Of a DNA stretch of 64,000 nucleotides, positions 10,391 through 21,320 are shown in pieces; the stretch's first letter is position 1, and each line of letters opens with the position of its first letter. The notes under the pieces are model-generated. The model was given only the letters and a program-made list of their open reading frames with translations, was not told the DNA's origin and ran no database searches. Both the position numbers and the translations under genes were made by a program. The DNA comes from Methylococcaceae bacterium UBA1147 (GTDB lineage: Bacteria > Pseudomonadota > Gammaproteobacteria > Methylococcales > UBA1147), in assembly GCA_002311315.1 (NCBI GenBank), contig DBZZ01000076.1:40621-104620 (forward strand), given 5' to 3'.

Positions 10391-11092
10391 CTAGAAGTTT
10401 CGCTGACCGGGTTCGAGCACTTCGAGACTGTATTCTCCGATCGTCTGACGGTTGGAATCTCTGATCGCAACACTCCAGGTACCCAAGGCACCGGAATCAA
10501 GCTGCCTACTTGAAAACACTCCTCGCCGATTGGGACGAAGCCGAAAATTTCGCACAAACACAACCTGACCATTAAGGCTCCACTGGTGCGAAACCAGTTC
10601 ACCGTCCACGCCGCGGAACTCTGAAAAGAAATGAACCGCAACCGTATGCCCCGGCTGCAAAATTGCTGGTGAGTTCACGACTCCGGTTGGTTCCCTGCCG
10701 TGGATTCCCCAGGCAAATCCGGCTCGGACAACCTCGGCATGTTTTGTTTCGGCAATGTCCCCGGATGGAATCCTATCTTCGACAGGTACCGTGTCGATGG
10801 TTTCCGCAGCATTGGGGAAGCTTGACTGCGAAGTTTCAGGGAACTTCTGGACTGAACCATCTGCTCCAGTTTCTCCTGTACCGTCTTGGAAGGCAACGAA
10901 AGCAATGAATGCCAAAACGGCCACCGCCATCCCAATCCGCTTATAATTCCAGTCATACTCGGGCGGCAAATCTGCAACCTCTGGTTTAACGGCGAGGTCT
11001 GCCGAGGTTCCGTACTTCAACTTAATGACTATTTTCTTTTCCATCGTAGCAGACGCAAATTCCGGTTGCTGACGGCCATCTGATTCAGGCAC
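10391..11092 (-). CDS. DUF2914 family membrane-anchored protein
   Basis: The function is unknown. The protein has a short cytoplasmic N-terminus, one membrane span (about residues 52-67, MAVAVLAFIAFVAF) and an acidic linker. The C-terminal domain of about 110 residues matches the DUF2914 pattern: a hydrophobic VHFFSEF strand, a SHQWSLNGQ motif, a Ser-rich turn and GTWSVAIRD. The fold is probably periplasmic and beta-rich. The start is uncertain: a GTG at 11092 gives 233 residues, and an ATG at 11044 gives 217 residues opening MEKKIVIKL. Neither has a good ribosome site. It may be transcribed with the membrane/coiled-coil pair downstream, though the 298-bp distance between stop and next start leaves that open. 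Confidence 0.75.
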   Translation of the reverse strand: MPESDGRQQPEFASATMEKKIVIKLKYGTSADLAVKPEVADLPPEYDWNYKRIGMAVAVLAFIAFVAFQDGTGETGADGSVQKFPETSQSSFPNAAETIDTVPVEDRIPSGDIAETKHAEVVRAGFAWGIHGREPTGVVNSPAILQPGHTVAVHFFSEFRGVDGELVSHQWSLNGQVVFVRNFRLRPNRRGVFSSRQLDSGALGTWSVAIRDSNRQTIGEYSLEVLEPGQRNF

Positions 11093-11375
11093 CTATTCTA
11101 CCCGCGCACTGAAGATTTTCCCATCCGACAAGAGCGGGGGAAGGGAAAAGACCGAAACCATGTTGGATTAGCAATTGCCGGAGCCACAATCAATGGATAG
11201 ACTTAGAACATTAGGATCGACAATCCGTATAACCGACTGCAGACCCCCGGGATGCGGCAATCAGGCAACACAAATTGACCGGCAAGTTTGACCGGAACAT
11301 GAAGCACCGGTTCAAGGAATAAACCGTGAAGCCAGATCAGGCTGGCCGCCCCCTATTCAAAAATGGTGACAATCC

Positions 11376-12587
11376 ATGAAAACACCCGTACTGGTTCCGA
11401 ACCTGCCTGAATCGGTGGCCGATGCAACTCTGGTTGCATGGCACAAAAAAGCCGGAGAAATGGTCGAAAAAGGTGAAAACCTGGTCGATCTTGAAACCGA
11501 CAAGGTGGTTCTGGAAGTCCCGGCACCGGAAAGTGGGATCCTTTCCGAGGTGATGCAGGCCAACGAATCCACAGTAACCAGCGGAACCACCCTGGCGCTA
11601 ATCGAAACTGCGCAGGCCGGGGCAACACCGGCGACAAGCGGTTCTCGTAAGCAGGAAGCCAAGTCCGCGCCCCAGCCAAGTCCGACCGTACGAAGACTGC
11701 TCCTGGAAACCGGTTTCAATGCCGATGGGATTCCAGCATCAGGCAAGAACGGCCGGTTGACCAAGAATGACGTCCTGACATACATGAAATCGCAGTCAAA
11801 AGCACAACGGAAGACCGAGGAACAAACCACGGTGTCCGTTGAGTCCTCTGGTCCTCCGGTCGTCGATGCCGGCATGGTCCCTGGAGACAGGGCAGAGCAA
11901 CGGGTACCAATGACTCGGCTGAGGGCCCGCGTCGCGGAACGCCTCATACAGGCTCAGCGGGCAACCGCGATGTTGACCACCTTCAATGAAGTTGACCTCA
12001 GAGTAACCATCGACCTTCGCAACCGGCACAAGGAGGGGTTCCTGAAAAAGCACGGGGTAAAGCTGGGCTTCATGTCATTCTTTGTAAAAGCCACCACCAT
12101 GGCACTTCAGCAGTTTCCAATCGTCAATGCCTCGGTGGACGACAATGACATTATCTATCACGGGTACTACGACATCGGGATTGCTGTGGCTTCCGACCGG
12201 GGACTAGTCGTACCCATCCTTCGCAATACCGATCAGATGAATCTCCCATCAATCGAAAAACAGATCCGCGATTTTGGAGCGCAGGCAAAGGACGGCCGTT
12301 TGAGCTTCGAGGACCTTACTGGGGGTACCTTTACCATCACCAATGGCGGCGTTTTTGGTTCGATGCTCTCAACCCCCATCATCAACCCGCCACAAAGTGC
12401 AATACTGGGAATGCACGCCATAAAGGATCGGGCGATTGTCGAGCAGGGAGAGGTCCTGATCAGACCGATGATGTACCTGGCTCTGTCCTATGACCACAGG
12501 ATCATTGATGGACGCGAGGCCGTGCTTTTCCTAACCAGCATAAAGCAGGGGCTTGAAGACCCTGACCGTCTGTTGCTCAACATATGA
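11376..12587 (+). CDS. sucB: 2-oxoglutarate dehydrogenase E2 (succinyltransferase)
   Basis: SucB (OdhB) is the core of the 2-oxoglutarate dehydrogenase complex and transfers succinyl groups from lipoyl-lysine to CoA in the TCA cycle. The 403-residue protein has one lipoyl domain, with the lipoylated lysine at K43 in [12 protein letters not shown] peripheral-subunit-binding domain follows (about 108-145), then the catalytic domain with the conserved H374/D378 pair in SYDHRIIDG. The length is normal. Neither the E1 gene sucA nor the E3 gene lpd is next to it: upstream is a divergent DUF2914 gene and downstream is convergent parC. The partners must be encoded elsewhere. Confidence 0.95.
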   Translation: MKTPVLVPNLPESVADATLVAWHKKAGEMVEKGENLVDLETDKVVLEVPAPESGILSEVMQANESTVTSGTTLALIETAQAGATPATSGSRKQEAKSAPQPSPTVRRLLLETGFNADGIPASGKNGRLTKNDVLTYMKSQSKAQRKTEEQTTVSVESSGPPVVDAGMVPGDRAEQRVPMTRLRARVAERLIQAQRATAMLTTFNEVDLRVTIDLRNRHKEGFLKKHGVKLGFMSFFVKATTMALQQFPIVNASVDDNDIIYHGYYDIGIAVASDRGLVVPILRNTDQMNLPSIEKQIRDFGAQAKDGRLSFEDLTGGTFTITNGGVFGSMLSTPIINPPQSAILGMHAIKDRAIVEQGEVLIRPMMYLALSYDHRIIDGREAVLFLTSIKQGLEDPDRLLLNI

Positions 12588-12725
12588 AGCAGTCGACCGC
12601 AAAGTCTGTTTCAAGCCGTTTCGACTTGTGTCCCGGATCATTTCACTGACCGAACCGACTGAAGAAAACCCGGGAGCTGAAATAGTATCCGGCCGTCACC
12701 CAGGAACCGAACAATCCCTGACCCA

Positions 12726-14972
12726 TCACTTTTGATCCAGGGGGATGGCTTCAAGCGCATCCACACGACGGAAACCCCGCGGAAGAACATTTCCGCGCCG
12801 CCCTCTGTTGCCCCGGTAATTTTCGATATCAACGGCCTTGAGCGTCACAAACCGCTTGCCGGACCGGATCTTCAATATCGCCGCCGGTGGCAGGAATGCG
12901 GCGGCGACGACCTTGTCGTCTCCGCAGCCAAAATCGGAAGCCCGGATCTGGATCAGCTTGTTACCCCTCCCCCGCTTCAAGATTGGGACCTCGAGCACCG
13001 AAAAGATCAACAGCCTACCCTGCAGCGAAGCCAGCGCAATGCTACCAGCTTCGGCCGTGTAGATCCTTGTCGGTCTCAGTGCAGTTGCGTTTTCATTCAG
13101 AGTCAGGACGTGGCGGCCAGCACGGGTCTTGGTATACAAATCCACCACCGCCGCGCGAAATCCATAGCCAGCATCTGAAAGAAATAACCAGGCCTCGTCT
13201 TCGTTAGGGCCCAGAACCGATGTGAACCGGCTGCCCGATGGAGGGCTGAGCTTGCCGGTCAAGGGTTCTCCCTGGCTCCTGGCTGAAGGAAACCCGTGTA
13301 CCGGCAGGGTATAAATTCGCCCTACGCTGTCGAAAAAATAAACAGACTGGTTGCTGCGACCGCGCACGGAATCGAGGCAAGCGTCCCCGGACTTGTAGGA
13401 CAGTGATGCCGCATCCACATCGTGACCCTTAGCGGCCCTGACCCAGCCCTTTTCAGACAGCACGATCGTCACCGGCTCATTCGAAACCAGCGCTTCCACC
13501 CCCATCGCTTGTGCCGACTTACGGCTGACAATCGGCGATTTGCGCACGTCACCAAACTTTTCGGCATCTTCCGCCAACTCTTTCTGAACCAGTTTCTTCA
13601 GCGCCGAATCCGATGCCAGTGTTGTTCCGAGAAGAACCCGTTCTTCGGAAAGTTTGGACTGTTCCGCGCGGATCTTGCCTTCTTCGAGGCGAGCCAAGTG
13701 CCGAAGCTTAAGATCAAGCACCGCATCAGTCTGGAGTTCACTCAGTTCGAAGCGCCGCATCAGTACCGACTTCGGTTGATCTTCGTAACGAATAATGCTG
13801 ATAATCTGGTCGAGGTTGAGATAAGCGATCAACAAGCCATCCAGTATCTGCAACCGGGCAAGGAGCTTGTCGAAACGAAACTGCAGTCGCTTCCGAACCG
13901 TATTGACCCGGAATAAAAGCCATTCGGTCAACAGACCCTTCAAACCGAGAACCCGGGGTTTGCCATCCACAATCATGTTGATATTGACCCGGTAACTGCG
14001 TTCAAGGTCGGTGGTCGCAAAAAGATGCGACATGAGTTCATCCACGGGCACACGACGCGACCTCGGTAGAATCACCAGCCGGGTCGGGTTCTCATGATCT
14101 GATTCATCGCGCAGGTCATCGACCAGTGGCAGTTTTTTTGCCTGGATCTGTGCGGCAATCTGTTCCATGATTTTTTCTCCCGAAACCCGGTAGGGGAGCG
14201 CCGTGACCACGATATTGCCGTCTTCGGTTTCGAAACGTGCACGCATCCTGACCGAACCATTACCGGTCTCATACATGTGCCGAATATCATCGTGGGAAGT
14301 AATGATCTCGGCTTCGGTTGGATAATCCGGCCCCTTGATGTGCTGGCACAGTTCCTTGAGGGAAAGATCCGGTTGATCCAGCAGGTGGATGCAGGCCGTT
14401 ACCACCTCGTTCAGGTTGTGCGGCGGAATATCCGTTGCCATGCCAACGGCAATACCGGTCGTACCGTTCAGCAGTACGTTCGGTAGCCTCGCCGGCAAAA
14501 GTGATGGTTCCTTCAGCGTTCCGTCGAAATTGTCGGTCCAATCTACGGTTCCCTGGCCCAACTCAGCCAACAGGACCTGGGCATAAACGGCGAGCTTGGC
14601 CTCCGTATATCGCATAGCTGCAAAAGACTTTGGGTCGTCAGAAGACCCCCAGTTGCCCTGCCCGTCAATCAGGGGATAACGATAGGAAAAGGGTTGCGCC
14701 ATCAGAACCATCGCTTCGTAGCAGGCAGAATCACCATGAGGATGGAACTTGCCCAGAACGTCTCCGACGGTTCGGGCCGATTTCTTGTGCTTGGACACAG
14801 CCGTCAAACCAAGCTCTGACATGGCGTAGACAATGCGGCGCTGGACCGGTTTCAGTCCATCCGCAATATGCGGCAGGGCTCGGTCCAGAATCACATACAT
14901 GGAATAATCCAGGTAGGCCTTTTCGGTAAAATCTTTTAACGGAATCCGTTCGTGGTTTTCGATCAGTACCAT
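12726..14972 (-). CDS. parC: DNA topoisomerase IV subunit A (ParC)
   Basis: ParC is the DNA-cleaving subunit of topoisomerase IV, which unlinks daughter chromosomes. The product is 748 residues, full length. The catalytic tyrosine is Y122 in AAMRYTE. The quinolone-resistance-determining region reads [14 protein letters not shown]82 and E86 correspond to E. coli S80 and E84 and are wild type, so no target-site resistance is visible. The C-terminal third forms the beta-pinwheel that contacts DNA. An AGGA ribosome site precedes the ATG. parE lies upstream on the same strand, but 731 bp away. Confidence 0.97.
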   Translation of the reverse strand: MVLIENHERIPLKDFTEKAYLDYSMYVILDRALPHIADGLKPVQRRIVYAMSELGLTAVSKHKKSARTVGDVLGKFHPHGDSACYEAMVLMAQPFSYRYPLIDGQGNWGSSDDPKSFAAMRYTEAKLAVYAQVLLAELGQGTVDWTDNFDGTLKEPSLLPARLPNVLLNGTTGIAVGMATDIPPHNLNEVVTACIHLLDQPDLSLKELCQHIKGPDYPTEAEIITSHDDIRHMYETGNGSVRMRARFETEDGNIVVTALPYRVSGEKIMEQIAAQIQAKKLPLVDDLRDESDHENPTRLVILPRSRRVPVDELMSHLFATTDLERSYRVNINMIVDGKPRVLGLKGLLTEWLLFRVNTVRKRLQFRFDKLLARLQILDGLLIAYLNLDQIISIIRYEDQPKSVLMRRFELSELQTDAVLDLKLRHLARLEEGKIRAEQSKLSEERVLLGTTLASDSALKKLVQKELAEDAEKFGDVRKSPIVSRKSAQAMGVEALVSNEPVTIVLSEKGWVRAAKGHDVDAASLSYKSGDACLDSVRGRSNQSVYFFDSVGRIYTLPVHGFPSARSQGEPLTGKLSPPSGSRFTSVLGPNEDEAWLFLSDAGYGFRAAVVDLYTKTRAGRHVLTLNENATALRPTRIYTAEAGSIALASLQGRLLIFSVLEVPILKRGRGNKLIQIRASDFGCGDDKVVAAAFLPPAAILKIRSGKRFVTLKAVDIENYRGNRGRRGNVLPRGFRRVDALEAIPLDQK

Positions 14973-15703
14973 AATAGTGTCCTGTTAGAAGTGATCCTTG
15001 GCGCGGCGCGACTGACGGCCGTAAAAATACAGCATTGAATGGCTAAAACAAATCTGCGGAAAACACAAAATGGATCAGGAATGAGGTGAACTGGCCAGAT
15101 CGTCATCCGACAAAATACCCAGACGCTTGGTTTTCCGAGGACAACTATTCAATAGTCAAAACTTTCGGACTTACTATCCTCCGATAGGCAATCGACGCTA
15201 AAGCCCCCTTTTATCAAGATACCGGATCCTCTAAGGAACCCGGCAACCGAGTCGATGCTGGAGTGTTTTTGAACCCGTTGCGGTTAGGCACGCTGGATCT
15301 TCGAGGCAAGATAACAACGCAATGAAAAACGGTCGTCGAGCGTATCGGCTAAGGAAACTGGAAAGGTGAAAGGTTCGTGCGTTCATGATCGATCAGGACC
15401 GAAGACCTGAACTCCGATTGATTGACTTGCCCCATCAGGGCACGGACATCTGGCTGAGCCTGAATGCTCCAGCCTTCCAGTTCGTTGACACGGCATTCGC
15501 GGCGATGATCACTTATGATGGGCAATTTAGAACCAGTTTGCCCGAATTGCAAAGTTTTGCCGGGAATGCGAGCAAAACCGCAACCAGTTGCAGAAAAAAT
15601 TGACGAGCGTTCAGTGAGTCTAGAACAGCGGAAGAAAACAGCACCTGGTGACTATCTTGTACACGCCGCCCTTGCAGACACCTGCAACAAACCACGTGTC
15701 GCA
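14973..15703. other. Long gap between parE and parC
   Basis: No gene is supported in these 731 bp. Short open frames exist on both strands (15349-15552 minus; 15385-15603 and 15515-15775 plus). None has a good start signal or recognisable family, and the last runs into parE. The plus frame at 15515 contains a CPNCK pair but nothing else suggestive. The parC promoter should lie at the left end; I found only a weak TTGTTT/TATTTT pair on the minus strand near 15020-15050. Confidence 0.4.
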
Positions 15704-17593
15704 TCAAATTATGGCCAGATTACCTTTTTCCTCGAGCCAAACCCGGCGGTCTGCCGCCCGTTTCTTGGCAAGTAACAGGTCAAGACTGCCTAGCGTGTTG
15801 TCGCCGAGCTCGACCGAGAGTTGCACGAGTCGCCTCGTATCAGGATTCATTGTGGTTTCCCTGAGTTGGGAGGGATTCATTTCTCCAAGCCCCTTGAACC
15901 TCTGAACATTCACCCTCCCTTTCAGCTTCTCTGCCTGTATCCGGTCCAGGATGCCTTGCCTTTCGGCATCGTCCAAGGCATAGAAAACCTTGTTCCCCAC
16001 ATCGATCCGAAACAGGGGCGGCATTGCCGCGTAAACATGGCCCGCTTCAACCAGACGCGGGAAATGCCTGACGAACAGGGCACAAAGCAATGTAGCGATG
16101 TGGTTCCCATCAGAATCGGCATCGGCGAGAATGCAAATTTTCGCGTAACGAAGTGAATCAAGATTGTCAGAGCCCGGTTCCACCCCGATCGCAAGGGCAA
16201 TATCGTGAACTTCCCGTGAACCCGCCACCTCGGAAGAATCCACCTCCCAGGTATTCAGGATCTTGCCCCGTAAGGGCATGATGGCCTGGAAATCCTTGTC
16301 CCGTGCCTGCTTGGCTGACCCACCTGCCGAATCACCCTCAACCAAAAAGATTTCGCTGTACTCGGATTGCTGATTCGCACAATCAGCGAGTTTACCGGGC
16401 AAGGCGGGGCCGTTTCCGGCTCTTTTGCGCACCACCTTCCTGGTCGACCTGATCCGGTTTTGGGCGTTCTGGATTGCAATCTCGGCGATCCCTTCACCGA
16501 CCTCCGGGTGCTGGTTGAGCCACAGACTGAACGAATCCTTAATCACGCCGGAAATAAAAGCCGCACATTGTCTGGAACTGAGCCGTTCCTTGGTCTGGCC
16601 GGAAAACTGAGGATCCTCGAGCTTGACGGAAATCACATAGTTGCAACGGTCCCAGACATCTTCAGGGGCCAGTTTGACCCCCCTAGGAAGGAGGCTTCGA
16701 AACTGGCAGAATTCACGAATCGCTTCGGTCAAACCAGACCTCATTCCGTTCACATGGGTTCCGCCCTGCACCGTTGGCACCAGGTTCACATAACTTTCCG
16801 TGATACTGTCACGACCTTCTGTAATCCAGGCCACAGCCCAGTCAACAGCTTCCCGGCTGGCCTCCATCGAGCCACAGAATGGTTCCTCAGGAAGGATTTC
16901 AATGCCCTCCCCTGCTTCGCTTAGAAGGTATTGCCCCAGGCCATCCGAATACAGCCAGTTTTCCTGAGTTTTGTTCTGTTCATCATGCAGTTCGATTTCC
17001 AGCCCCGGACAAAGCACCGCCTTAGCCCTGAGAAGATGAACCAATTTAGGCATCGAAAGCGAAGGACTATCAAAATATGAGGGGTTCGGCCAGAACCGGA
17101 TCGTGGTCCCGGTATTCTTTCGACCCACAACCGCTGTTTCTATAAGATTTCCAGTCTTTTCACCGCCGACAAACATCATCTGGTACTGCTTTCCATTCCG
17201 TTTGATTTCAACTTCGAGATGACTGGAAAGCGCGTTGACCACCGACACCCCAACACCATGCAGACCACCAGAGAAGCGGTAGTTCTTGTTGGAAAACTTT
17301 GCACCGGAATGGAGCCGTGTCAGGATCACCTCCACGCCAGAAACGCCTTCCTCGGGATGGATATCTACCGGCATTCCGCGCCCATCATCAACGACCGCAA
17401 TTCCACCATCTTCCTGCAATGTAACCCTGATTCTGCTTGCAAACCCCGCTATCGCCTCATCGACACTGTTATCAATCACTTCCTGTACCAGGTGGTTGGG
17501 CCGACTGGTATCGGTATACATACCGGGTCGCTTACGGACCGGGTCGAGCCCTGCAAGCACCTCGATCGAAGCTGCATCGTAATGTTCACTCAT
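15704..17593 (-). CDS. parE: DNA topoisomerase IV subunit B (ParE)
   Basis: ParE is the ATPase subunit of topoisomerase IV. The protein has a GHKL ATP-binding domain (DNSVDEAIAG, VVDDGRGMPVD and GGLHGVGVSVVNALS), then a transducer domain, then the TOPRIM motifs EGDSAGGSA and DADSDG. It is 629 residues from the ATG at 17593, the start that aligns with other gammaproteobacterial ParE proteins (MSEHYDAASIEVLAGLDPVR). An in-frame ATG at 17638 would add 15 residues; neither start has a strong ribosome site. The gene is divergent from xseB. Confidence 0.97.
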   Translation of the reverse strand: MSEHYDAASIEVLAGLDPVRKRPGMYTDTSRPNHLVQEVIDNSVDEAIAGFASRIRVTLQEDGGIAVVDDGRGMPVDIHPEEGVSGVEVILTRLHSGAKFSNKNYRFSGGLHGVGVSVVNALSSHLEVEIKRNGKQYQMMFVGGEKTGNLIETAVVGRKNTGTTIRFWPNPSYFDSPSLSMPKLVHLLRAKAVLCPGLEIELHDEQNKTQENWLYSDGLGQYLLSEAGEGIEILPEEPFCGSMEASREAVDWAVAWITEGRDSITESYVNLVPTVQGGTHVNGMRSGLTEAIREFCQFRSLLPRGVKLAPEDVWDRCNYVISVKLEDPQFSGQTKERLSSRQCAAFISGVIKDSFSLWLNQHPEVGEGIAEIAIQNAQNRIRSTRKVVRKRAGNGPALPGKLADCANQQSEYSEIFLVEGDSAGGSAKQARDKDFQAIMPLRGKILNTWEVDSSEVAGSREVHDIALAIGVEPGSDNLDSLRYAKICILADADSDGNHIATLLCALFVRHFPRLVEAGHVYAAMPPLFRIDVGNKVFYALDDAERQGILDRIQAEKLKGRVNVQRFKGLGEMNPSQLRETTMNPDTRRLVQLSVELGDNTLGSLDLLLAKKRAADRRVWLEEKGNLAII

Positions 17594-17774
17594 GGTGATA
17601 ACTGGAACCTCGCCTTTGACAACTTCATCCTTAAACATTTATCGTACCATTTTTGTATACCAAATCCGTGCGTACCAGCCCGACAAGATCGATTCCCCTT
17701 ACAAAGGACTGACATCAATGGTGCAATCGAGTCCATCTTGATTGCCGAAACAATCGCTTACCCATCTGAGATTC

Positions 17775-18011
17775 ATGGCAAAGAAAACAACGCAGGTTCC
17801 CTTCGAAAAATCGCTTCAGGAACTGGAACAACTGGTCGAGCACCTGGAAAAGGGTGACATACCGCTGGAAGATTCGCTTCAATGCTTTGAACGTGGAATC
17901 CAATTGACCCGCGCCTGCCAGAAGGCGCTCCAAGAAGCCGAACAGAAAGTGGAAATCCTACTGCAAGACCAAGGCAACGAAAGACTTAAGCCCTTTTCCG
18001 ATGAGTCCTGA
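17775..18011 (+). CDS. xseB: Exodeoxyribonuclease VII small subunit
   Basis: XseB is the small helical subunit of exonuclease VII, which degrades single-stranded DNA together with XseA. The 78-residue product carries the family core FEKSLQELEQLVEHLEKGD followed by LEDSLQCFERG. The start at 17775 (MAKKTTQVPFEKSL) aligns with homologues; an upstream in-frame ATG at 17742 would add 11 unconserved residues. The gene overlaps ispA by 11 bp and opens the xseB-ispA-dxs array known from E. coli. Confidence 0.94.
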   Translation: MAKKTTQVPFEKSLQELEQLVEHLEKGDIPLEDSLQCFERGIQLTRACQKALQEAEQKVEILLQDQGNERLKPFSDES

Positions 18012-18903
18012 AGAAAGAATGAAAGAATTCATGGAATCCAGTCAGGCGCGGGTCAATCAGGCGCTTGAGAACTGGCTGCCCGAAACCAGCCAAACTCCGC
18101 AAGGACTGCATGAGGCAATGCGCTATTCGGTCTTTAACGGCGGCAAGAGAATGCGCCCGATCCTGACCTATGCCACCGGCAAAGCACTGGGGCTTGATCT
18201 TGAATCACTAGATGGCGCCGCATGCGCCGTCGAACTGATTCACGCATACTCCCTGGTTCATGACGATCTGCCTGCGATGGATGACGATAACCTCAGGCGC
18301 GGCAAACCCACTTGCCATATGGCATTTAACGAAGCGACAGCAATACTGGTCGGCGATGGCCTTCAGACGCTGGCCTTCCAGGTGCTTGCCTGCGATCAAA
18401 CCTTGATCGTATCGGACGGCACCCGAGCAAAAATGATCGGATTGCTGGCTAAGGCCAGTGGATCGCACGGGATGGTGGGAGGGCAGGCAATCGATCTAGA
18501 TTCCATAGGGATTGCACTGAATCTCCCTAGCTTGGAAAACATGCATGCTCATAAAACCGGTGCACTCATCCGCGCAAGTGTTGGACTGGCTAGCTCGGTC
18601 ATCGATACATCTGGGGATGACAAGATTAAACACTTGGACTGTTACGCAAGCTGCATCGGACTGTCTTTCCAGATCCAGGACGATATCCTTGATGAAGAAA
18701 GCGACACCGAGACACTGGGCAAAACCCAGGGTAAAGACCGCAACAATGACAAGCCCACCTACCCGGGACTGCTGGGCTTGGCTGGCGCCAAGCGAAAAGC
18801 CCTCGACCTGCACGCAGAAGCCCTGGACAACCTCTCTGGCTTTGGCGAAAATGCCGATATCCTCAGGTCCATTTCGCTTTACATCATCCAGCGTCGGAAT
18901 TAA
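18001..18903 (+). CDS. ispA: Farnesyl diphosphate synthase
   Basis: IspA condenses dimethylallyl and isopentenyl diphosphates into C15 farnesyl diphosphate, the precursor here of hopanoids as well as quinone and undecaprenyl chains. The 300-residue protein has both aspartate-rich motifs: DDLPAMDDD at residues 88-96, and DDILD at 227-231 (preceded by FQIQ). GGKRMRP near residue 48 binds the diphosphate. The first ATG overlaps xseB and has no ribosome site; M7 or M11 are possible alternative starts. dxs follows after 193 bp. Downstream squalene synthase and cyclase genes give FPP an obvious local use. Confidence 0.95.
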   Translation: MSPEERMKEFMESSQARVNQALENWLPETSQTPQGLHEAMRYSVFNGGKRMRPILTYATGKALGLDLESLDGAACAVELIHAYSLVHDDLPAMDDDNLRRGKPTCHMAFNEATAILVGDGLQTLAFQVLACDQTLIVSDGTRAKMIGLLAKASGSHGMVGGQAIDLDSIGIALNLPSLENMHAHKTGALIRASVGLASSVIDTSGDDKIKHLDCYASCIGLSFQIQDDILDEESDTETLGKTQGKDRNNDKPTYPGLLGLAGAKRKALDLHAEALDNLSGFGENADILRSISLYIIQRRN

Positions 18904-19096
18904 TCCATCTCAGCATTGAACCATGTTGAACGCTTCAAAGCCTGATGGATCGAAAAACATTCTAACTTTTGCCAAAAAGCGACAACAAATACATACACAA
19001 AAACTCGGAAATGTTTTATTATTGATCGCTGTTCAGAGTCCTCACTGGGAATCATGTTGTATCTTAGCAACGTGTTAACCGGAAATCTGGTGGTCC

Positions 19097-20989
19097 ATGT
19101 CATCAACGAATATTTATCCCCTGCTTAAAAAAATTGATTCGCCGCAAGACTTGCGTCGACTTTCTGAAGATGAAGTTTTGCAAGTCGCAAACGAGTTACG
19201 TTCTTTCCTACTCAACAGCGTCAGCAAATCTGGCGGCCACCTCGCAGCAGGCTTGGGAACGGTTGAGCTGACTGTTGCCTTGCATTACGTGTTCGACACG
19301 CCCAAGGACCAGCTAGTTTGGGACGTTGGACACCAGGCCTATCCCCACAAGATTCTCACCGGACGCAGAGAATCGATTCATACCATCCGGAAGAAAGACG
19401 GCCTGTCACCTTTTCCAAAACGGAAGGAAAACCCGTTTGACAGCTTCGGTGTAGGCCATTCAAGTACTTCGATCAGCGCTGCCCTCGGCATGGCAATCGC
19501 AGCCGCCCAGGACAACCGAGATCAGCAGATGATTGCCATCATCGGCGATGGGGGCATCACGGGCGGCATGGCTTTCGAAGCCCTGAATCATGCCGGCGTT
19601 CTAGACTCCAATCTCCTAGTCATACTGAATGACAATGAGATGTCGATTTCGCCGAACGTTGGCGCACTGAACAACTACCTTGCAAAAATTCTTTCAAGCA
19701 AGTTCTACTCGACGGTTCGCGAAGAGAGCAAGAAAGTGCTGAGTAAAATGCCCAGCGTCTGGGAACTCGCACGCCGCACCGAGGAACATATGAAAGGGAT
19801 GGTTATTCCCGGGACGCTTTTTGAAGAACTGGGCTTCAACTACATCGGACCGATCGACGGCCATGACCTGCCGACACTGATCAGTACGCTGCAAAATCTC
19901 CGAAATTTGCCCGGGCCCCGGTTCCTGCACGTAGTTACCCGGAAAGGCAAGGGTTACAAACCAGCGGAAAATGATCCGGTCGCGTACCACGGCGTCTCGT
20001 CATTCGACCCCGAACTTGATTACCTGCCGAAATCCAAGCCAGGCAAACCAACATATACCCAGGTATTTGGCGACTGGCTGTGCGACATGGCAAAGCAAGA
20101 CCCTCGCCTTCTGGCCGTTACGCCCGCAATGCGTGAAGGATCCGGATTACTGAGATTTTCCAAAGAATTTCCAGATCGCTACTTTGACGTTGCCATCGCC
20201 GAGCAACACTCAGTGACGGTCGCGGCGGGAATGGCCTGTGAGGGCTACAAGCCGGTGGTCGCGATTTATTCAACGTTTTTACAGAGGGCCTACGACCAAC
20301 TTATCCATGATGTCGCCGTTCAGGATCTCTCGGTCCTGTTTGCAATCGACCGTGCGGGTCTAGTCGGTCCAGACGGCCCGACCCATGCCGGTAGTTTTGA
20401 TTACAGCTACATGCGCTGCGTACCGAACCTGGTGGTCATGGCACCGGCCGACGAGAATGAATGCCGCCAGATGCTGTACACCGGGTTCCTGCACGATGGA
20501 CCTGCATCGGTCAGGTATCCGAGAGGAAAAGGTCCCGGTGTAGAAGTAGAACAAACCATGCAGGCACTCGAAATAGGAAAAGCCGAAGTCAGGAAAAAAG
20601 GTCAGCGTATCGCTCTACTCGGATTCGGATGCATGGTCCAGCCGGCGATGGAAATTGCCGACTCGCTCGAAGCCACGGTGGTCAACATGCGTTTTGTGAA
20701 ACCGCTGGACGAACAGTTGCTGATCCAGATTACAGACAGTCATGACATACTGGTGACCCTTGAAGACAACGTTGTTGCCGGAGGAGCCGGAAGTGCTGTC
20801 AATGAATTCCTGCAGTCTCGCCAAATCAATACCCCAATTCTGAATATCGGCTTGCCCGATGCCTTTATCGAGCATGGCTCAAGAGAAGAGTGTCTGAGCG
20901 ATGCCGGGCTGGACAAGGAAGGTATCCACAAGACCATTGCAGCCTACCTGAAAAACCGCGGGTCAATGGGTCATCAGAAAACCGGCTAG
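19097..20989 (+). CDS. dxs: 1-deoxy-D-xylulose-5-phosphate synthase
   Basis: DXS condenses pyruvate with glyceraldehyde 3-phosphate and is the first and often rate-limiting step of the MEP isoprenoid pathway. It uses thiamine diphosphate. The 630-residue protein is full length. It shows the [11 protein letters not shown] motif, the cofactor motif [15 protein letters not shown] and the catalytic-glutamate region [15 protein letters not shown], with the transketolase C-terminal domain after that. A TGGTGG ribosome site precedes the ATG. The 193 bp after ispA is AT-rich and may hold a separate promoter. Confidence 0.97.
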   Translation: MSSTNIYPLLKKIDSPQDLRRLSEDEVLQVANELRSFLLNSVSKSGGHLAAGLGTVELTVALHYVFDTPKDQLVWDVGHQAYPHKILTGRRESIHTIRKKDGLSPFPKRKENPFDSFGVGHSSTSISAALGMAIAAAQDNRDQQMIAIIGDGGITGGMAFEALNHAGVLDSNLLVILNDNEMSISPNVGALNNYLAKILSSKFYSTVREESKKVLSKMPSVWELARRTEEHMKGMVIPGTLFEELGFNYIGPIDGHDLPTLISTLQNLRNLPGPRFLHVVTRKGKGYKPAENDPVAYHGVSSFDPELDYLPKSKPGKPTYTQVFGDWLCDMAKQDPRLLAVTPAMREGSGLLRFSKEFPDRYFDVAIAEQHSVTVAAGMACEGYKPVVAIYSTFLQRAYDQLIHDVAVQDLSVLFAIDRAGLVGPDGPTHAGSFDYSYMRCVPNLVVMAPADENECRQMLYTGFLHDGPASVRYPRGKGPGVEVEQTMQALEIGKAEVRKKGQRIALLGFGCMVQPAMEIADSLEATVVNMRFVKPLDEQLLIQITDSHDILVTLEDNVVAGGAGSAVNEFLQSRQINTPILNIGLPDAFIEHGSREECLSDAGLDKEGIHKTIAAYLKNRGSMGHQKTG

Positions 20990-21320
20990 AAAAGTTGGCC
21001 GACCTGTCAGCGTAGTCCCAGCCAGTCGGCATGTGTCCTGCGGTGAATATGGTCCCCAGGAAAAGCCTGGTTCAGAATCATTTTCGCCCTGATTGTTCCG
21101 GAGCTAGGCCAGTCGGTTCTGCATGCAGATGCAGCGTAATGACTAACCGCGCGGTCACAGATCATTTTCACCCACTCCCCCACAAGAACAACTGTAGCCG
21201 CCGAGACTGATCCCGGCTTCACATCAACGGGAAAACACTCCAGTAAAAAAAAGCAGGAAGCCCTGCCTTCGGACTAACCTGCCTTAATAACTCCAAACCC
21301 TGAACCAGAGTTAAAAGAGT
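20990..21320. other. Gap between convergent dxs and hpnH
   Basis: This 331-bp stretch holds the minus-strand terminator at 21245-21269 and otherwise nothing I can identify. A 71-codon minus-strand frame (21007-21222) has no family resemblance. No plus-strand terminator for dxs is evident. Confidence 0.4.
21245..21269 (-). terminator. Intrinsic terminator of ispH-hpnH
   Basis: On the minus strand AAGGCAGG and CCTGCTTT form an eight-pair stem (one G-T pair) around a GCTT loop, running directly into eight Ts. It lies about 52 bp after the hpnH stop and is the clearest transcription end for the ispH-hpnH pair. Confidence 0.8.

Noticed and set aside
15515..15775. Plus-strand frame with a CPNCK pair between parC and parE
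   Set aside because: It runs into the 3' end of parE, has no ribosome site and no further zinc-binding pair.
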